A DNA stretch of 49,594 nucleotides, from NCBI GenBank assembly GCA_013695765.1, contig JACCZW010000019.1, forward strand, positions 1-49,594, written 5' to 3'. A program made the position numbers and the translations under genes. This document shows positions 36,680 through 46,422 of this stretch, one piece after another. Source of the stretch: Gammaproteobacteria bacterium. Lineage in GTDB: Bacteria > Pseudomonadota > Gammaproteobacteria > JACCYU01. The notes under the pieces were generated by a model. That model was not told the origin of the DNA. It did not search any database and saw only the letters and a list, made by a program, of their open reading frames with translations. How positions within the stretch are numbered: position 1 is the stretch's first letter; each line of letters opens with the position of its first letter.

Positions 36680-37234
36680 ATGAAAGGTCGAATTTGTTCT
36701 CTTGACGGCTTCACGCTCGTGGAGTTGGTCGTGGCACTAGCAGTCGCCGCCATCTTGCTCACCATCGCGATTCCGAGCTTCCAGACACTTATTCAAAGCA
36801 ACCGCATGGCCGCGAACGCAAACGAATTCATTGCGGCATTAAACCTCGCCCGCAGCGAGGCCATCAAGCGCGGCGTAGCGGTAACCCTATGCAAGGACGG
36901 CGGCAGCGCCTCTGCCTGCAACAATGCCGCGAACTGGGAAGCCGGTTGGATTGTATTCTCCGACCTTAATGGAGACGGCGTTGTAGACGCTGGCGACGAA
37001 GTACTGCGCGTCTACCCGGCGCTGGATTCCGGTTATACCTTCAACGGCAACAATAATGTGACGAACCGGGTCACGTATAACCGGAGAGGCATGGGCACCA
37101 ACGGCACTCTGGTCATGTGTGATGATCGCGGCTTCGGTGAGCACGCTCGGGCGATCGGAATTGCTAGGACGGGACGCGCACAGGCCGAGCATGCGACCGA
37201 AGCGGACCCGCCTGTGGAAAGCTGTCAAATTTGA
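36680..37234 (+). CDS. fimT: GspH/FimT-type minor pilin
   Basis: The product has the prepilin signal G-FTLVEL directly after a short basic leader (MKGRICSLDG), followed by a hydrophobic helix VVALAVAAILLTIAIPSF. The GspH/FimT pattern comes next: MAANANEFIAALNLARSEAIKRG, then NWEAGWIVFSD and YNRRGM. I chose ATG 36680 because it gives a standard ten-residue leader. It is cleaved by PilD and probably joins the pilus priming complex. Its TGA overlaps the pilV region. Confidence 0.85.
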   Translation: MKGRICSLDGFTLVELVVALAVAAILLTIAIPSFQTLIQSNRMAANANEFIAALNLARSEAIKRGVAVTLCKDGGSASACNNAANWEAGWIVFSDLNGDGVVDAGDEVLRVYPALDSGYTFNGNNNVTNRVTYNRRGMGTNGTLVMCDDRGFGEHARAIGIARTGRAQAEHATEADPPVESCQI

Positions 37235-37236
37235 AG

Positions 37237-37827
37237 ATGGCGAGGTTTATGGAACGGCCAATTTCCTGCAGCACAAAATTCGCTCCAGGAGCTGGCGGCT
37301 TCACGCTCATTGAGGTTCTTGTTGCGCTCGCGATCGTTTCAATTGGTTTGCTCGCAATCGCCGCGTTGCAAATGACCGGGCTGCGCGTCAACCACAACGC
37401 GTATCTTCGCACCCAGGCAAGTTATATCGCCTACGACATCGCCGATCGCATGCGCGCAAACTTGACCGCGGCGGTCGCCGGCAATTATCAGGTCAACGCG
37501 GCCGCGCCGGTAGCCCCTGGGTTCAACTGTATAACGAATTTCACCGGCACCACGGTGGCGAATACTTGCAGCCCCGCCGAGTTGGCTCAGGCGGACTTAT
37601 TTCAGTGGTACGCCAGCCTTGCAGGAAGCCCGGGTCCGCCGGTGGTGCCTGCACTGTTACCCGGCAGCGACGCGGTAATCGCTTGCGCCGACACTCCTTG
37701 CGCGCGCGGTTCACTACACACCGTTACCGTGCGCTGGGACGGCGACCGCACGGGCTTTACGGGGCGAGCCTGCCCACCGGTGGTCGATGTCGACCTGCTT
37801 TGTGTGCGGATTGTCGTGCAGCTATGA
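37237..37827 (+). CDS. pilV: Minor pilin PilV
   Basis: The product has prepilin motif GAGG-FTLIEVLVALAIVSIGLL, then LQMTGLRVNHNAYLRTQASY and YDIADRMRAN, which define PilV. It is a minor pilin that, with FimT, PilW, PilX and PilE, primes pilus assembly. ATG 37237 is used; TTG 37231 is also in frame. The stop overlaps the pilW start as ATGA. Confidence 0.88.
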   Translation: MARFMERPISCSTKFAPGAGGFTLIEVLVALAIVSIGLLAIAALQMTGLRVNHNAYLRTQASYIAYDIADRMRANLTAAVAGNYQVNAAAPVAPGFNCITNFTGTTVANTCSPAELAQADLFQWYASLAGSPGPPVVPALLPGSDAVIACADTPCARGSLHTVTVRWDGDRTGFTGRACPPVVDVDLLCVRIVVQL

Positions 37828-38651
37828 TTCGACGCCGCGCGACGCGCGATCAACACGGCTTTACGCTGGTCGAGATGATGATCGGGATGGTCCTAGGGCT
37901 GCTGCTGCTGGCGGGCGTGATCAATATCTTTCTGGGCGGTAGGCAAAGCTATCAGTTACAGGAAGGTTTCTCGCGTTTGCAGGAAAATGGCCGCTTCGCG
38001 ATGGACGTTTTCGGGGTTAATATGCGCCACGCGGGCTTCAAGCCCAATGCCCTGGGTGTCGATGACTTCACGTTTTCGGCAAGCGCCACGGCTATTGCGC
38101 CAACGGTTGCAACCTTTGGAACGGCTTTCCAAGTCGTCACGGGCACCGATAACAATGCCGCTTCGGCCGATATCATCCGAGACGGCACCGACACGCTTAG
38201 CTTTCGATTCCGAAGTACGGGTACTGGCGTGCCCGCGCCACTAGCGGACTGTTTGGGTGCAACGCCGTCCGCCGGAACGTTGGTTATTAACACCCTCTAC
38301 GTGCGCACGCCGGAGAATGAACTCCACTGTCGTGATGTTACCGGCCCACCTCAGCCAATGCTGGATGGTGTAGAAGGTATGCAGGTGCTCTACGGCGTAG
38401 ACACCGACGGTGATTTCAATCGCACCGCGAACCGATACAGTACCGCCGCGACGGTGACCGCCAGCGGGGATTGGGCGCGGATCGTGAGCGTGCGCGTGGC
38501 GCTGCTGCTGAGCACCGTTGAAGGCGTCACCAACACCCCGGACACGACCACCTACATCCTGCTTAACAATACCGCGGTAGGACCGTTCAACGACCGCCTG
38601 CGCCGTCACGTGTTCACCACGACGATCGCGCTACGGAATCTGCTCCCGTAA
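37824..38651 (+). CDS. pilW: Minor pilin PilW
   Basis: The 275-residue protein has the prepilin start HG-FTLVEMMIGMVLGLLLLAG. It continues GGRQSYQLQEGFSRLQENGR with FAMDVFGVNMRHAGF, a PilW signature, and closes with LRRHVFTTTIALRNLLP. ATG 37824 overlaps the pilV stop. The frame is open upstream, but this start gives a standard leader (MIRRRATRDQHG). Confidence 0.9.
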   Translation: MIRRRATRDQHGFTLVEMMIGMVLGLLLLAGVINIFLGGRQSYQLQEGFSRLQENGRFAMDVFGVNMRHAGFKPNALGVDDFTFSASATAIAPTVATFGTAFQVVTGTDNNAASADIIRDGTDTLSFRFRSTGTGVPAPLADCLGATPSAGTLVINTLYVRTPENELHCRDVTGPPQPMLDGVEGMQVLYGVDTDGDFNRTANRYSTAATVTASGDWARIVSVRVALLLSTVEGVTNTPDTTTYILLNNTAVGPFNDRLRRHVFTTTIALRNLLP

Positions 38652-38668
38652 TCAACCCGTAAAAACCT

Positions 38669-39193
38669 ATGCGGAACTCAGCGCAATCTCAGACCGGCGC
38701 CGTGCTGGTCGTCAGCCTCATCATGCTGTTGCTCATGACCATTATCGGCGTCGCCGCCATGCGAACCACCGTGCTGCAAGAAAAGATGGCTGGCAACCTG
38801 GGCGATCTCGACCGCGCCTTCGAGGCCAGCGAGGCCGCGCTGCGCGAGGGCGAGCGGTGGGTGGATGTTCTAGTGACGAGGCCCGACACCACGACATCAT
38901 GCGCCGCGCCCTGCCAGGTCGTATGGGATAAGGTTGATGCGATCCTGAATCCGATCGACGCCGCAAGTACCTGGGACTCTGACAACGTTCGCGTTTACGC
39001 CGGAGAGATCCCGGCGGTCGCGGCTTTACCCGAGTATTACATCGAACACGACGAATTCCGTAACGATAACCTGAACGTCGGCACGTCGAACGATAACGTG
39101 GGACGCGACCTTTATCGCCTGACGGCGCGCGGCGTCGGCGGCGCGGCTACGACTCAGGCGATAGTGCGCACGGCCTACGCGCGAAGATTCTAA
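38669..39193 (+). CDS. pilX: PilX-type pilus assembly protein
   Basis: The 174-residue protein starts with a basic N-terminus and QTGAVLVVSLIMLLLMTIIG, then MRTTVLQEKMAGNLGDLDRA with FEASEAALREGE, the PilX N-terminal domain. The tail VRTAYARRF is also typical. It follows pilW by 17 bases. A 228-bp gap with a hairpin repeat separates it from pilY1. Confidence 0.88.
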   Translation: MRNSAQSQTGAVLVVSLIMLLLMTIIGVAAMRTTVLQEKMAGNLGDLDRAFEASEAALREGERWVDVLVTRPDTTTSCAAPCQVVWDKVDAILNPIDAASTWDSDNVRVYAGEIPAVAALPEYYIEHDEFRNDNLNVGTSNDNVGRDLYRLTARGVGGAATTQAIVRTAYARRF

Positions 39194-39238
39194 AAAATCG
39201 GCTCTGCACGAAGATAAGATCAACTGAAATTGTGGCCA

Positions 39239-39324
39239 TGTAGGATGGATAAAGCCCGCCGATTCTGCGGGCGTATCCACCGACCGCCGTGGATACGCCG
39301 CGACGCGTCTTAATCCACCTTACA
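39239..39324. repeat. Copy B of the GTAGG-TGGATAAAGC repeat, pilX-pilY1 gap
   Basis: TGTAGGATGGATAAAGCCC and the right end TTAATCCACCTTACA are near inverted repeats. Inside, GGCGTATCCAC (39270-39280) pairs perfectly with GTGGATACGCC (39289-39299), a strong 11-bp hairpin. It shares its outer blocks with 15222-15290. It lies within a pil operon and could attenuate transcription into pilY1. Confidence 0.7.
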
Positions 39325-39421
39325 AAATCATTTACCTGAAAATAATGCAGAGGCATTTGCAAAAAAGCGGTGTTTAGGGGCGGCGTCAATTAGATAGCGC
39401 CAGGACGCGGGAGAGATTGCA

Positions 39422-42400
39422 ATGACACGTTTTAGAACGATCAGCACCATATCGAGCAGCGCGGCGCTGGCCGCCGCCCTCGGCTACGCCGCCTCCGTGG
39501 CGGCGGTGACCTTAAATTTGAGCAACAGCCCACTGTTCCTGGGCGGCAACGTGGAGCCGAACATCGTTTTCAATCTGGATGATTCCGGCTCCATGCAGTT
39601 CGAATACCTGCCCGGGGAGGGTTTTCACAACGTCAGCACATTCATGTTTCCACGCCCGAGTGCGCCCTATGGCGGCGGCACTTACACCAATTACGTGCCG
39701 AACTTCTTCGACAAGAACCTGCACAATTTCTACATGCGCTCCGCGCACAACAACGCCGCCTTTTACAACCCTGACGTCACCTACCTGCCCTGGTCGAATT
39801 CAGACGGCTCGGAGATGCCGAATGCCAACCCGGCCGCCGCCTACTACAATCCCAGGATCACGGGCCAGGGAACACTCAACCTGACCGCGCAGCAGACCCA
39901 GATCGCTGTATGGTTTGGGTATTGCGGCCCGAGCTCCGGCGGTGCCTGCCCCAACACGGGCGTGTACGCGGCGAGCAATATCAACGACGCCTTTTGTCAG
40001 GCGGCGAATGAGCTTCAGTACCCTGGCGGCGACTGCACTCAGTCGCATACGTACTGGCCCATCACCTATTACAACTACACCGGCGGCCCCGTCACGGAGC
40101 GTGGCAGCTATGCAAGAGTTCAGATCACGACCAGCACTCCGGCGGAGGCAACGTTCGCGTACACCGATCCGGTAACCGGCCTTCCGGTGACCCGCACCCG
40201 CGACCAGGAGATCCAGAACTTCGCCAACTGGTTCCAGTACCACCGCTCGCGCATTCTCACTGCCTGCGCAGGGATAGGTCGGGCGTTTGCCGAGCAAGGG
40301 CCGGGCATGCGAGTCGGATTCGCGGCTATCAATCAAGGTTCGAAGAGCATCGACGGGCAGACAAGTCCGGGCGCGATGGTCAAGGGCGCGCGGGCCTTTT
40401 CCGGCGCCGACCGCGACGCGTTCTTTACCGAACTGTACGATCATGTCATCCCCGCCGCGGGCACGCCCCTGAGACGCGCCGTGGATAACGTCGGCAAGTA
40501 CTTTGAGCGCGCTGACAACAGCGGCCCCTGGAGCGCGACACCTGGCGCAGGTAGTACCGCGGCTCATTTAGAGTGCCGCCAGAGCTATCAGGTTCTAATG
40601 ACCGACGGCTACTGGAACGGGAATCCGGCACCGACCAGCGATGCAAGAAAAAACGTCGACAACACGACGACAACGACCATAACCAATTCTCCCTTAACAC
40701 CTTCCAAGTCTTATAAATACGTCCCAGCCGCCCCTTACAAAGATAAATGGGGTAATCCAACCCCGGATGACGGCACACTGGCCGACGTGGCGATGTATTA
40801 CTGGGGACGTGACTTGCGCACCAGCATCGTCAACGACGTCGTGACGAATCCGCTTGACCCCACTTTCTGGCAGCACCTGACTACCTTCACCGTCGGCTTA
40901 GGCGTCTCTGGCACCCTTGATCCAGCCACAGACTTTCCGGCGCTCATCAACGGTACGAAGCAGTGGCCGAATCCAGAACCAAGCGGCGCCGGCTCGCAGG
41001 ACGCCGAGAAAATCGACGATCTCTGGCATGCCGCCGTCAACGGGCATGAACAGTTTTTCAGCGCGTCCGATCCGACCACCTTCACGCAGTCCTTGAGCGA
41101 CTCGATCTCCGCGATCAAGGATCGTAATGGCTCAGCGGCCTCGGTCGCGCTCAACTCGGGCTCGGTTGTCAGCAATACCAAGCTTTATCAGGCGCGCTTC
41201 GACAGCGGCGACTGGAGCGGTCAATTGGTCGCATACGCTGTGAATGACGGCAGCGGCGTCGAGCCTACTTACGGCTGCACCAGCGACGATCCAATCGGCA
41301 AAGTATGCCCGGACCAAGTGTGGGACGCGGGCGAGGTCATCGATACCCTAGACTGGAACGCCGGCCGCAAGATCGTCACGTACAAACCTTCGACCCGCGA
41401 CGGCGTCGCGTTCCGCTGGCCCGCAAATCCGAGTTCGCCCTCCGCAACCGAACTGGATTCGACGCAGGTCACTGCACTTAACGACAATCCCGCTACCGGT
41501 CCCGTTGACAACGATTCCAAAGGTCAGAGTCGGGTCGAGTATCTACGCGGGCGCATTGTCACCGAATTTCGCAATCGCTCCAGCGTGCTCGGCGACATCG
41601 TTTACTCCGCGCCCGCCTTCGTAGGCGCACCGTCGTTTGTCTATCCAAAGACCTGGGGGGCGGGGGCGTCGGAGACATCCTACGCTAGCTTCCGAGCGGC
41701 GAACGTCAGCCGCACGCCGATGCTCTACGTAGGTGCCAACGACGGCATGCTGCACGCCTTCGACGCCAGCAACGGGGCTAACGGTGGCAAGGAGCGTTTC
41801 GCCTACGTGCCGAGCTCGGTATATCCCAACCTGAGCAAACTCACAAACCGCTCTTACAGCCACCAATATTTCGTGGACGGCTCCCCCACAGCGGTCGATG
41901 CCTTCGTCAATGGCGCGTGGAAAACCGTTCTCGTCGGCGGTCTGCGCGCCGGCGGACGCGGTATTTACGCGCTAGACGTGACGCAGCCCGTAACATCGTC
42001 GACCGCGGAGTCAAGCGTCGCCGACCGCGTTCTGTGGGAATACAACCATACCGATGCCCAAGGCGCGGACCTTGGATTCACCTTTGGCGAAATCAATATT
42101 GTCCGCATGCAGAACGGCAAGTGAGCGGCTGTATTCGGCAACGGTTACAACAGCAATAACGGCAAAGCGGTGTTGTACATCGTCGATCTGGCCGACGGCA
42201 GCGTCATCAGGACGATCGACACGCTCGCGGGCAGCACCACAGTGCCCAACGGGCTGGCCGCGCCCGCGCCGGTGGACATCGACGGCGACTCCATCGTCGA
42301 TTACATCTATGCAGGGGACCTGCTGGGCAATATGTGGAAGTTCGACGTGTCGTCTTCTAATACTTCTACCTGGGGTGTCGCGTATGCAGGAACGCCCCTG

Positions 42401-43210
42401 TTTCAGGCCAGAACTGCGACCAATCTGATACAGCCGATCACCGAGCGACCGCAGATAGGTCTGCACCCCACGGGATTGCCTTCAGAAAAAGGTGTCATGG
42501 TGTATTTCGGCACCGGCAAGTACATCGAAACCGCCGACAACTCACCAACCGGCCAGAACACTCAGACCTTCTACGGCATCTGGGACAAGAATCCGCCCCC
42601 GCTGGCCGCCATCACGCGCGCTCACCTGCTAAAACAGCAGATCATCCATCAGTCGACGGTGCACGGCTACAATGTGCGAGTAACAACTGCCAATAACATC
42701 ATTTGGCACGACACGACCGGCAACCCGACCGGTTCTCCGCCGACCACACATTTAGGCTGGTATATGGATCTTCTGAACACGCAGGGTGGTAACACGAATA
42801 ATGGCGGCGAGCGCCAGGTGTCCAACCCAATTCTGAGGAACGGGCGGATTATCTTCCCGACCCTGGTGCCGACCGCGATCGTGAACGCATGCGACTTCGG
42901 AGGCTCTGGCTGGCTTATGGAACTGGACGCGGCCAGCGGTGCCCGTTTGTAATTCTCACCCTTCGATCTGAACAACGACGGCAAATTTGACGATCAGGAT
43001 TATGCGGACACTGATGGGGACGGCGTTGGTGACACCCAAGTCAGTGGCAAAGAATCCTCGGTCGGCATCATTCCTACGCCAGGCATTGCGGCGGGACCGG
43101 ATCCAAGTGAATACAAGTTCACCAGCGGCTCCACCGGTGAGATTGAAACCACATCGGAGAACGCGGGCGGCAAGGATCTCGGCCGTCAGAACTGGCGCCA
43201 GCTTCGCTGA
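39422..43210 (+). pseudogene. pilY1: PilY1-type pilus tip adhesin with two in-frame stop codons
   Basis: One reading frame from ATG 39422 to TGA 43208-43210 covers 1262 codons. It is broken only by TGA at 42122-42124 and TAA at 42950-42952. The N-terminus has a signal peptide and a von Willebrand A-like segment with the MIDAS start DDSGSM (54-59). Then comes the C-terminal beta-propeller (LYVGANDGMLHAFD, VDGSPTAVDAF, LVGGLRAGGRGIYALD). The first stop replaces the Trp in NGKWAAVFGNGYN. Downstream are the calcium loop DIDGDSIVD (952-960) and the end SGSTGEIETTSENAG then GRQNWRQLR. The gene either is inactivated or yields a 900-residue product lacking the calcium loop. No frameshift is needed to recover the family sequence. 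Confidence 0.9.
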
Positions 43211-43233
43211 CATTGTTAATTGAGGAACGGGTT

Positions 43234-43527
43234 ATGGTTTTCAGAGCATGGTGTACGTTTGGTTTCCTCGCCGCAGCTTACGCGGCGCCCGCGCTCAGCC
43301 AGTCCTCACAGCCCGAGGAGCTCGGCTACGAGCGAGTGGGTACGATAGAAACCATCGACCGAGCCGGCAGGATCGTTCGCATCGATGGTCACACTTACAT
43401 ATTGCCTGCCGATCTCGTGACCGATCCAAACGTTCGCGTTGGAGATGCGGTTGGCTACTCCGTTTCTCCATCTGGCCCGAAGGCTAGCTCAGACACGCTC
43501 AAGTCCATGATATTAACGACGCACTAA
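43234..43527 (+). CDS. pilY2: PilY2-like small periplasmic protein
   Basis: The 97-residue protein has a signal peptide (MVFRAWCTFGFLAAAYAAPA LSQ) and then YERVGTIETIDRAGRIVRID with HTYILPADLV, the pattern of PilY2-type proteins encoded after pilY1. ATG 43234 has GAGGAAC upstream; a TTG at 43213 would add residues that disrupt the signal peptide. Its role in pilus biogenesis is not established. Confidence 0.65.
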   Translation: MVFRAWCTFGFLAAAYAAPALSQSSQPEELGYERVGTIETIDRAGRIVRIDGHTYILPADLVTDPNVRVGDAVGYSVSPSGPKASSDTLKSMILTTH

Positions 43528-43565
43528 TCAAGAACTGCATCTACGATTTCCGAGGTAACATAATC

Positions 43566-43970
43566 ATGAGTATCGCAAAGCTTCAAGCACGTGGTTTCAC
43601 GCTGATCGAGTTGATGATCGTCGTTGCGATCGTCGCTATCCTGGGCGGGATTGCATACCCGAGCTATGTGAACCAGCTACAAAGAACCCGTCGCGCCGAA
43701 GGGCAGGCCATGGTCATGGAGATCATGGCTGCACAGGAACGCTACTATAGCTCTAACAACACCTACACCATTGACCTCACGGAGCTTGGCTATACCTTGG
43801 TCAGTGGAAACCTTGATTCGGACGGCGGCTGGTACCGGATCAGCGCGGCCGCTCGCAGTGGCGCCGCGCTCAACGCCTGTGTGAATCTCTCCGCTGCCGG
43901 GCAGGGAGCACAAAGCGGTGACGGAACCTTGACGTTGAACTCCCGCGGGGTGAAAACGGGTTATTGGTAG
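43566..43970 (+). CDS. pilE: Type IV minor pilin PilE
   Basis: The 134-residue protein has the classic prepilin start ARG-FTLIELMIVVAIVAILG. It continues YPSYVNQLQRTRRAEGQAM then MAAQERYYSSNNTYTIDLTELGY, a PilE-type minor pilin. The Glu at position 5 of the mature protein is present. It ends the pil cluster. Confidence 0.9.
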   Translation: MSIAKLQARGFTLIELMIVVAIVAILGGIAYPSYVNQLQRTRRAEGQAMVMEIMAAQERYYSSNNTYTIDLTELGYTLVSGNLDSDGGWYRISAAARSGAALNACVNLSAAGQGAQSGDGTLTLNSRGVKTGYW

Positions 43971-44197
43971 AGTCTCTCGAATAGGCCAGACCTGCGTCGC
44001 GCGCGAATTCCCTTCGATCACGCTTCTTAAGCCTACCAGCCGGTGACCCGCGATCGCCGTTGTGTTTGAATCTCGGATACCGTCTAGGAGGATCAATCCA
44101 GTAGAAATTGATCCATCTTTGATAAGGGCCCGTGTCCTCACGTCAATCTCGGGCTGGTCTACCGCCCCATGGTTAGCGCGGCCGAACACTGTAGCTC

Positions 44198-44284
44198 ATG
44201 ACCTTCAATATCCTGCGAGACTGCGCGGGTGAATGCGGTGACCGAGGCGCGAAACCACTTGATCATAGGCTCCTTAGCATATGA
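44198..44284 (+). pseudogene. Degenerate partial copy of the following EEP gene's 5' end
   Basis: ATG 44198 opens a 28-codon frame reading MTFNILRDCAGECGDRGAK. The EEP gene 80 bases later contains TTFNILRDGIGEGGDRRKR. The shared pattern TFNILRD-xx-GE-x-GDR covers 12 of 15 residues, and the DNA is also similar over about 55 bases. The remnant stops at TGA 44282-44284, overlapping the EEP start. It looks like a decayed tandem duplication. The remaining gap from 43971 holds no other gene. Confidence 0.5.
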
Positions 44285-45120
44285 CTGATCGAAATCACCG
44301 GATCGTCTTCAAACTCACGACCTTCAACATTCTCCGCGACGGCATTGGCGAGGGCGGGGATCGACGCAAGCGCATCGCCGCGCTCATCTCCAGACACAAT
44401 CCGGATGTTCTGTGCATGCAGGAAGGCGGGGACGATGCTTGCTGGCGGGGTATGGCGGATGAACAGGGGTTCAAGTATGTGCAGAACATTCCCGGCGAGT
44501 TTCAGCCCGCGCTGTTTTCAAAGCTGCCGGTCAAGCAGGTCGCTACGCACAGCGGCGTGAAGTTCGTTTATTTTCAGGTCGATCTGGGCCGCTTCACCCT
44601 GGGCGTTTACAGCATTCATCTCATGCACTGGCCGCCGGCCGAGGGCGAGAGGATCGCGGCCTTGCGTAAACTGCTGGCCTTGATGCAGGTGCAGGGCGAT
44701 GCGTTCGTTTGCATTGCGGGTGACTTCAACTCGCGCGCGCGGGGCGAGCAAGGTCTGGCGTTCGGCGTGCAGTGCATCGCCACTTTTAACAAATGCGTTA
44801 TCGGCCCTTACGACTGGACCCGCGCCACAGACTCTATGGCAATGGCGGGTTTTATCGATTGTTACCGACGCAAAAACCAGACGTCCGGGTACAGCCTGCA
44901 TCCTTTGACCGACGGTGCTTCACAACAAGGCGCGCCGATTCCCAAAGACCATCTCATACGCATCGGCGACCGTTTGATGATGCCGCCGGTGGTTCGCATC
45001 GACTATGTTTTCGCCAACCCGGCGCTTGCGGAACGCCTTACGCAATGTGAACTGGACGATTCGGACGAAGCCCTGCAGGCATCCGATCATCTGCCGCTGG
45101 TCGCCACGTTCAAGCTTTGA
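44281..45120 (+). CDS. Endonuclease/exonuclease/phosphatase (EEP) family protein
   Basis: The 279-residue protein has the EEP catalytic set: TTFNILRDG (Asn), DVLCMQEGG (Glu), GVYSIHLMHWPP, CIAGDFNSRARG (Asp-Asn), VRIDYVFAN and ASDHLPLVATF (final Asp-His). These enzymes cut phosphodiester bonds in nucleic acids or lipids. No signal peptide is visible, so a cytoplasmic substrate such as nucleic acid is likely, but the substrate class cannot be told. It does not fit exonuclease III (xthA) closely. Confidence 0.85.
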   Translation: MTDRNHRIVFKLTTFNILRDGIGEGGDRRKRIAALISRHNPDVLCMQEGGDDACWRGMADEQGFKYVQNIPGEFQPALFSKLPVKQVATHSGVKFVYFQVDLGRFTLGVYSIHLMHWPPAEGERIAALRKLLALMQVQGDAFVCIAGDFNSRARGEQGLAFGVQCIATFNKCVIGPYDWTRATDSMAMAGFIDCYRRKNQTSGYSLHPLTDGASQQGAPIPKDHLIRIGDRLMMPPVVRIDYVFANPALAERLTQCELDDSDEALQASDHLPLVATFKL

Positions 45121-45189
45121 TCAACTGCGCTTGGGGTCATCAGTCCCAGTGACGCGCCAGCATTGCACGCAAGACCCTGTCGCGGGGCA

Positions 45190-45600
45190 TCAGCCGGGCT
45201 CTTCGTCACAGCTGTAATAAGCCATGTTGTGCTCCAGCCGCGCGTCGACGCCGTTACTACGCAGATATTGCTCCTGCGCCCAGAACGCGACGCGCTCGCG
45301 CAGCAACGTGGCTTCGCAACTGCTGTCGAGGGTCTCGCCAGCCACGTCCTGAAGGAAATGTACGAGCTCGTGCAGTACGATCGAGCGCGTGGGGATGTCG
45401 GACAGCTGGCGCCCCGTTTGAATGAGCAGCCGATCCTTATCGTAAATGTACAGCCCGACGGTGGGGCATTGACGCCCGGGACAAACGTAACGACGGATCT
45501 CGGCCGCCGGCGCCAGACTGATTTGCGGACAATAATCCGGCGCCGTGTACTCCGCATAATTCGCGGCCAGTAACAGCAGTTCCAGGCATAGCTCTTTCAC
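45190..45600 (-). CDS. Small HExxH zinc-protease-like protein
   Basis: The 136-residue protein carries VLHELVHFLQDVAGE, an HExxH zincin motif (His77, Glu78, His81), with downstream acidic candidates (ERVAFWAQEQYL) for the third ligand. A hydrophobic N-terminus (LCLELLLLAANYA) may be a weak signal or anchor. Four cysteines (in PDYCPQ, VCPGRQCP, SSCEA) and a C-terminal SCDE could form disulphides, which would suit a periplasmic location. It resembles uncharacterised short proteins of the DUF6647 kind; the substrate is unknown. Confidence 0.65.
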   Translation of the reverse strand: MKELCLELLLLAANYAEYTAPDYCPQISLAPAAEIRRYVCPGRQCPTVGLYIYDKDRLLIQTGRQLSDIPTRSIVLHELVHFLQDVAGETLDSSCEATLLRERVAFWAQEQYLRSNGVDARLEHNMAYYSCDEEPG

Positions 45601-45678
45601 TGGCAGGGGCTCCGAAAAGATCTGTTATTGCGCGAACGCGAGTGATCGCGGCGTAGTTGACTGGCTATAAACTCGGCG

Positions 45679-46422
45679 CTATCGATTGGCGAATACGCCG
45701 GCAATGCGCGACTGAATCGCTTCGGCGGCGGCTTTCGGGTCATCCGCGTTGCGGATCGGGCGTCCGACGACAATGTAATCAGCGCCGTTCAAAAATGCGT
45801 CCTCCACATCGACCACCCGTTTCTGATCATCCGCATTGGTCACCGGCCGGATGCCGGGCGTAATCACGAGCAGCCGGTCTCCAAGCTTTTCTCTCAACGC
45901 GCGCGCTTCCAGCCCTGAAGATACAACTCCGTCGCAGCCGATCTCCAGCGCGCGGAGGGCTCTCGATAGCACCAGAGCGTGCACGTCGCAACGGAACCCG
46001 AGGTCGTCCAGATCGGCCTGATCGAGGCTGGTTAACGCGGTGACCGCAAGGATTCGCGTGTTGCCCTTCTCCGCGACCGCCGCCTTTAGCATCGCGTCGT
46101 TACCGTGCACGGTAGCGAAATACGCACCCCGGTCCTTCAATCGCCGGACCGCGGCACTCACCGTTTGCGGCACATCGAAAAACTTGAGATCCACGAATAC
46201 CTTCTTGTCGTTCATGGCGAGCCAGTCGATGAGATCGAAATAACCATCGGCCATGAACAGCTCCAGGCCGATCTTGTAAAAGCGCACCGTGTCGCCGAGG
46301 TTTTCAACCGTTTTTCTCGCGGCCTGCGCACTCGCAACATCAAGCGCGTGAATGAGGCGTTCGCGGACCAGGATATTTTTCCGCGAGACGTAATGCAATT
46401 TGTTGTTAGTGGATTCGTTCAT
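45679..46422 (-). CDS. pyrF: Orotidine 5'-phosphate decarboxylase
   Basis: The protein contains ERLIHALDV, the catalytic KVFVDLKFFDVPQTV (Asp-Lys-Asp), ATVHGNDAML, ITPGIRP and DYIVVGRPIRNADDP. It decarboxylates OMP to UMP. ATG 46422 gives 247 residues, close to the usual 230-245. A longer frame begins at 46449. It is a compact core enzyme in an otherwise mixed neighbourhood. Confidence 0.95.
   Translation of the reverse strand: MNESTNNKLHYVSRKNILVRERLIHALDVASAQAARKTVENLGDTVRFYKIGLELFMADGYFDLIDWLAMNDKKVFVDLKFFDVPQTVSAAVRRLKDRGAYFATVHGNDAMLKAAVAEKGNTRILAVTALTSLDQADLDDLGFRCDVHALVLSRALRALEIGCDGVVSSGLEARALREKLGDRLLVITPGIRPVTNADDQKRVVDVEDAFLNGADYIVVGRPIRNADDPKAAAEAIQSRIAGVFANR

Noticed and set aside
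39500-42950. Several antisense ORFs of 100-250 codons under pilY1
   Set aside because: They are shadows of a GC-rich gene; the plus-strand frame has clear PilY1 family sequence throughout.
43677-44189. A 170-codon minus-strand ORF over pilE and the following gap
   Set aside because: It overlaps most of pilE in antisense, has no family motif and no ribosome site. High GC leaves many long antisense frames.
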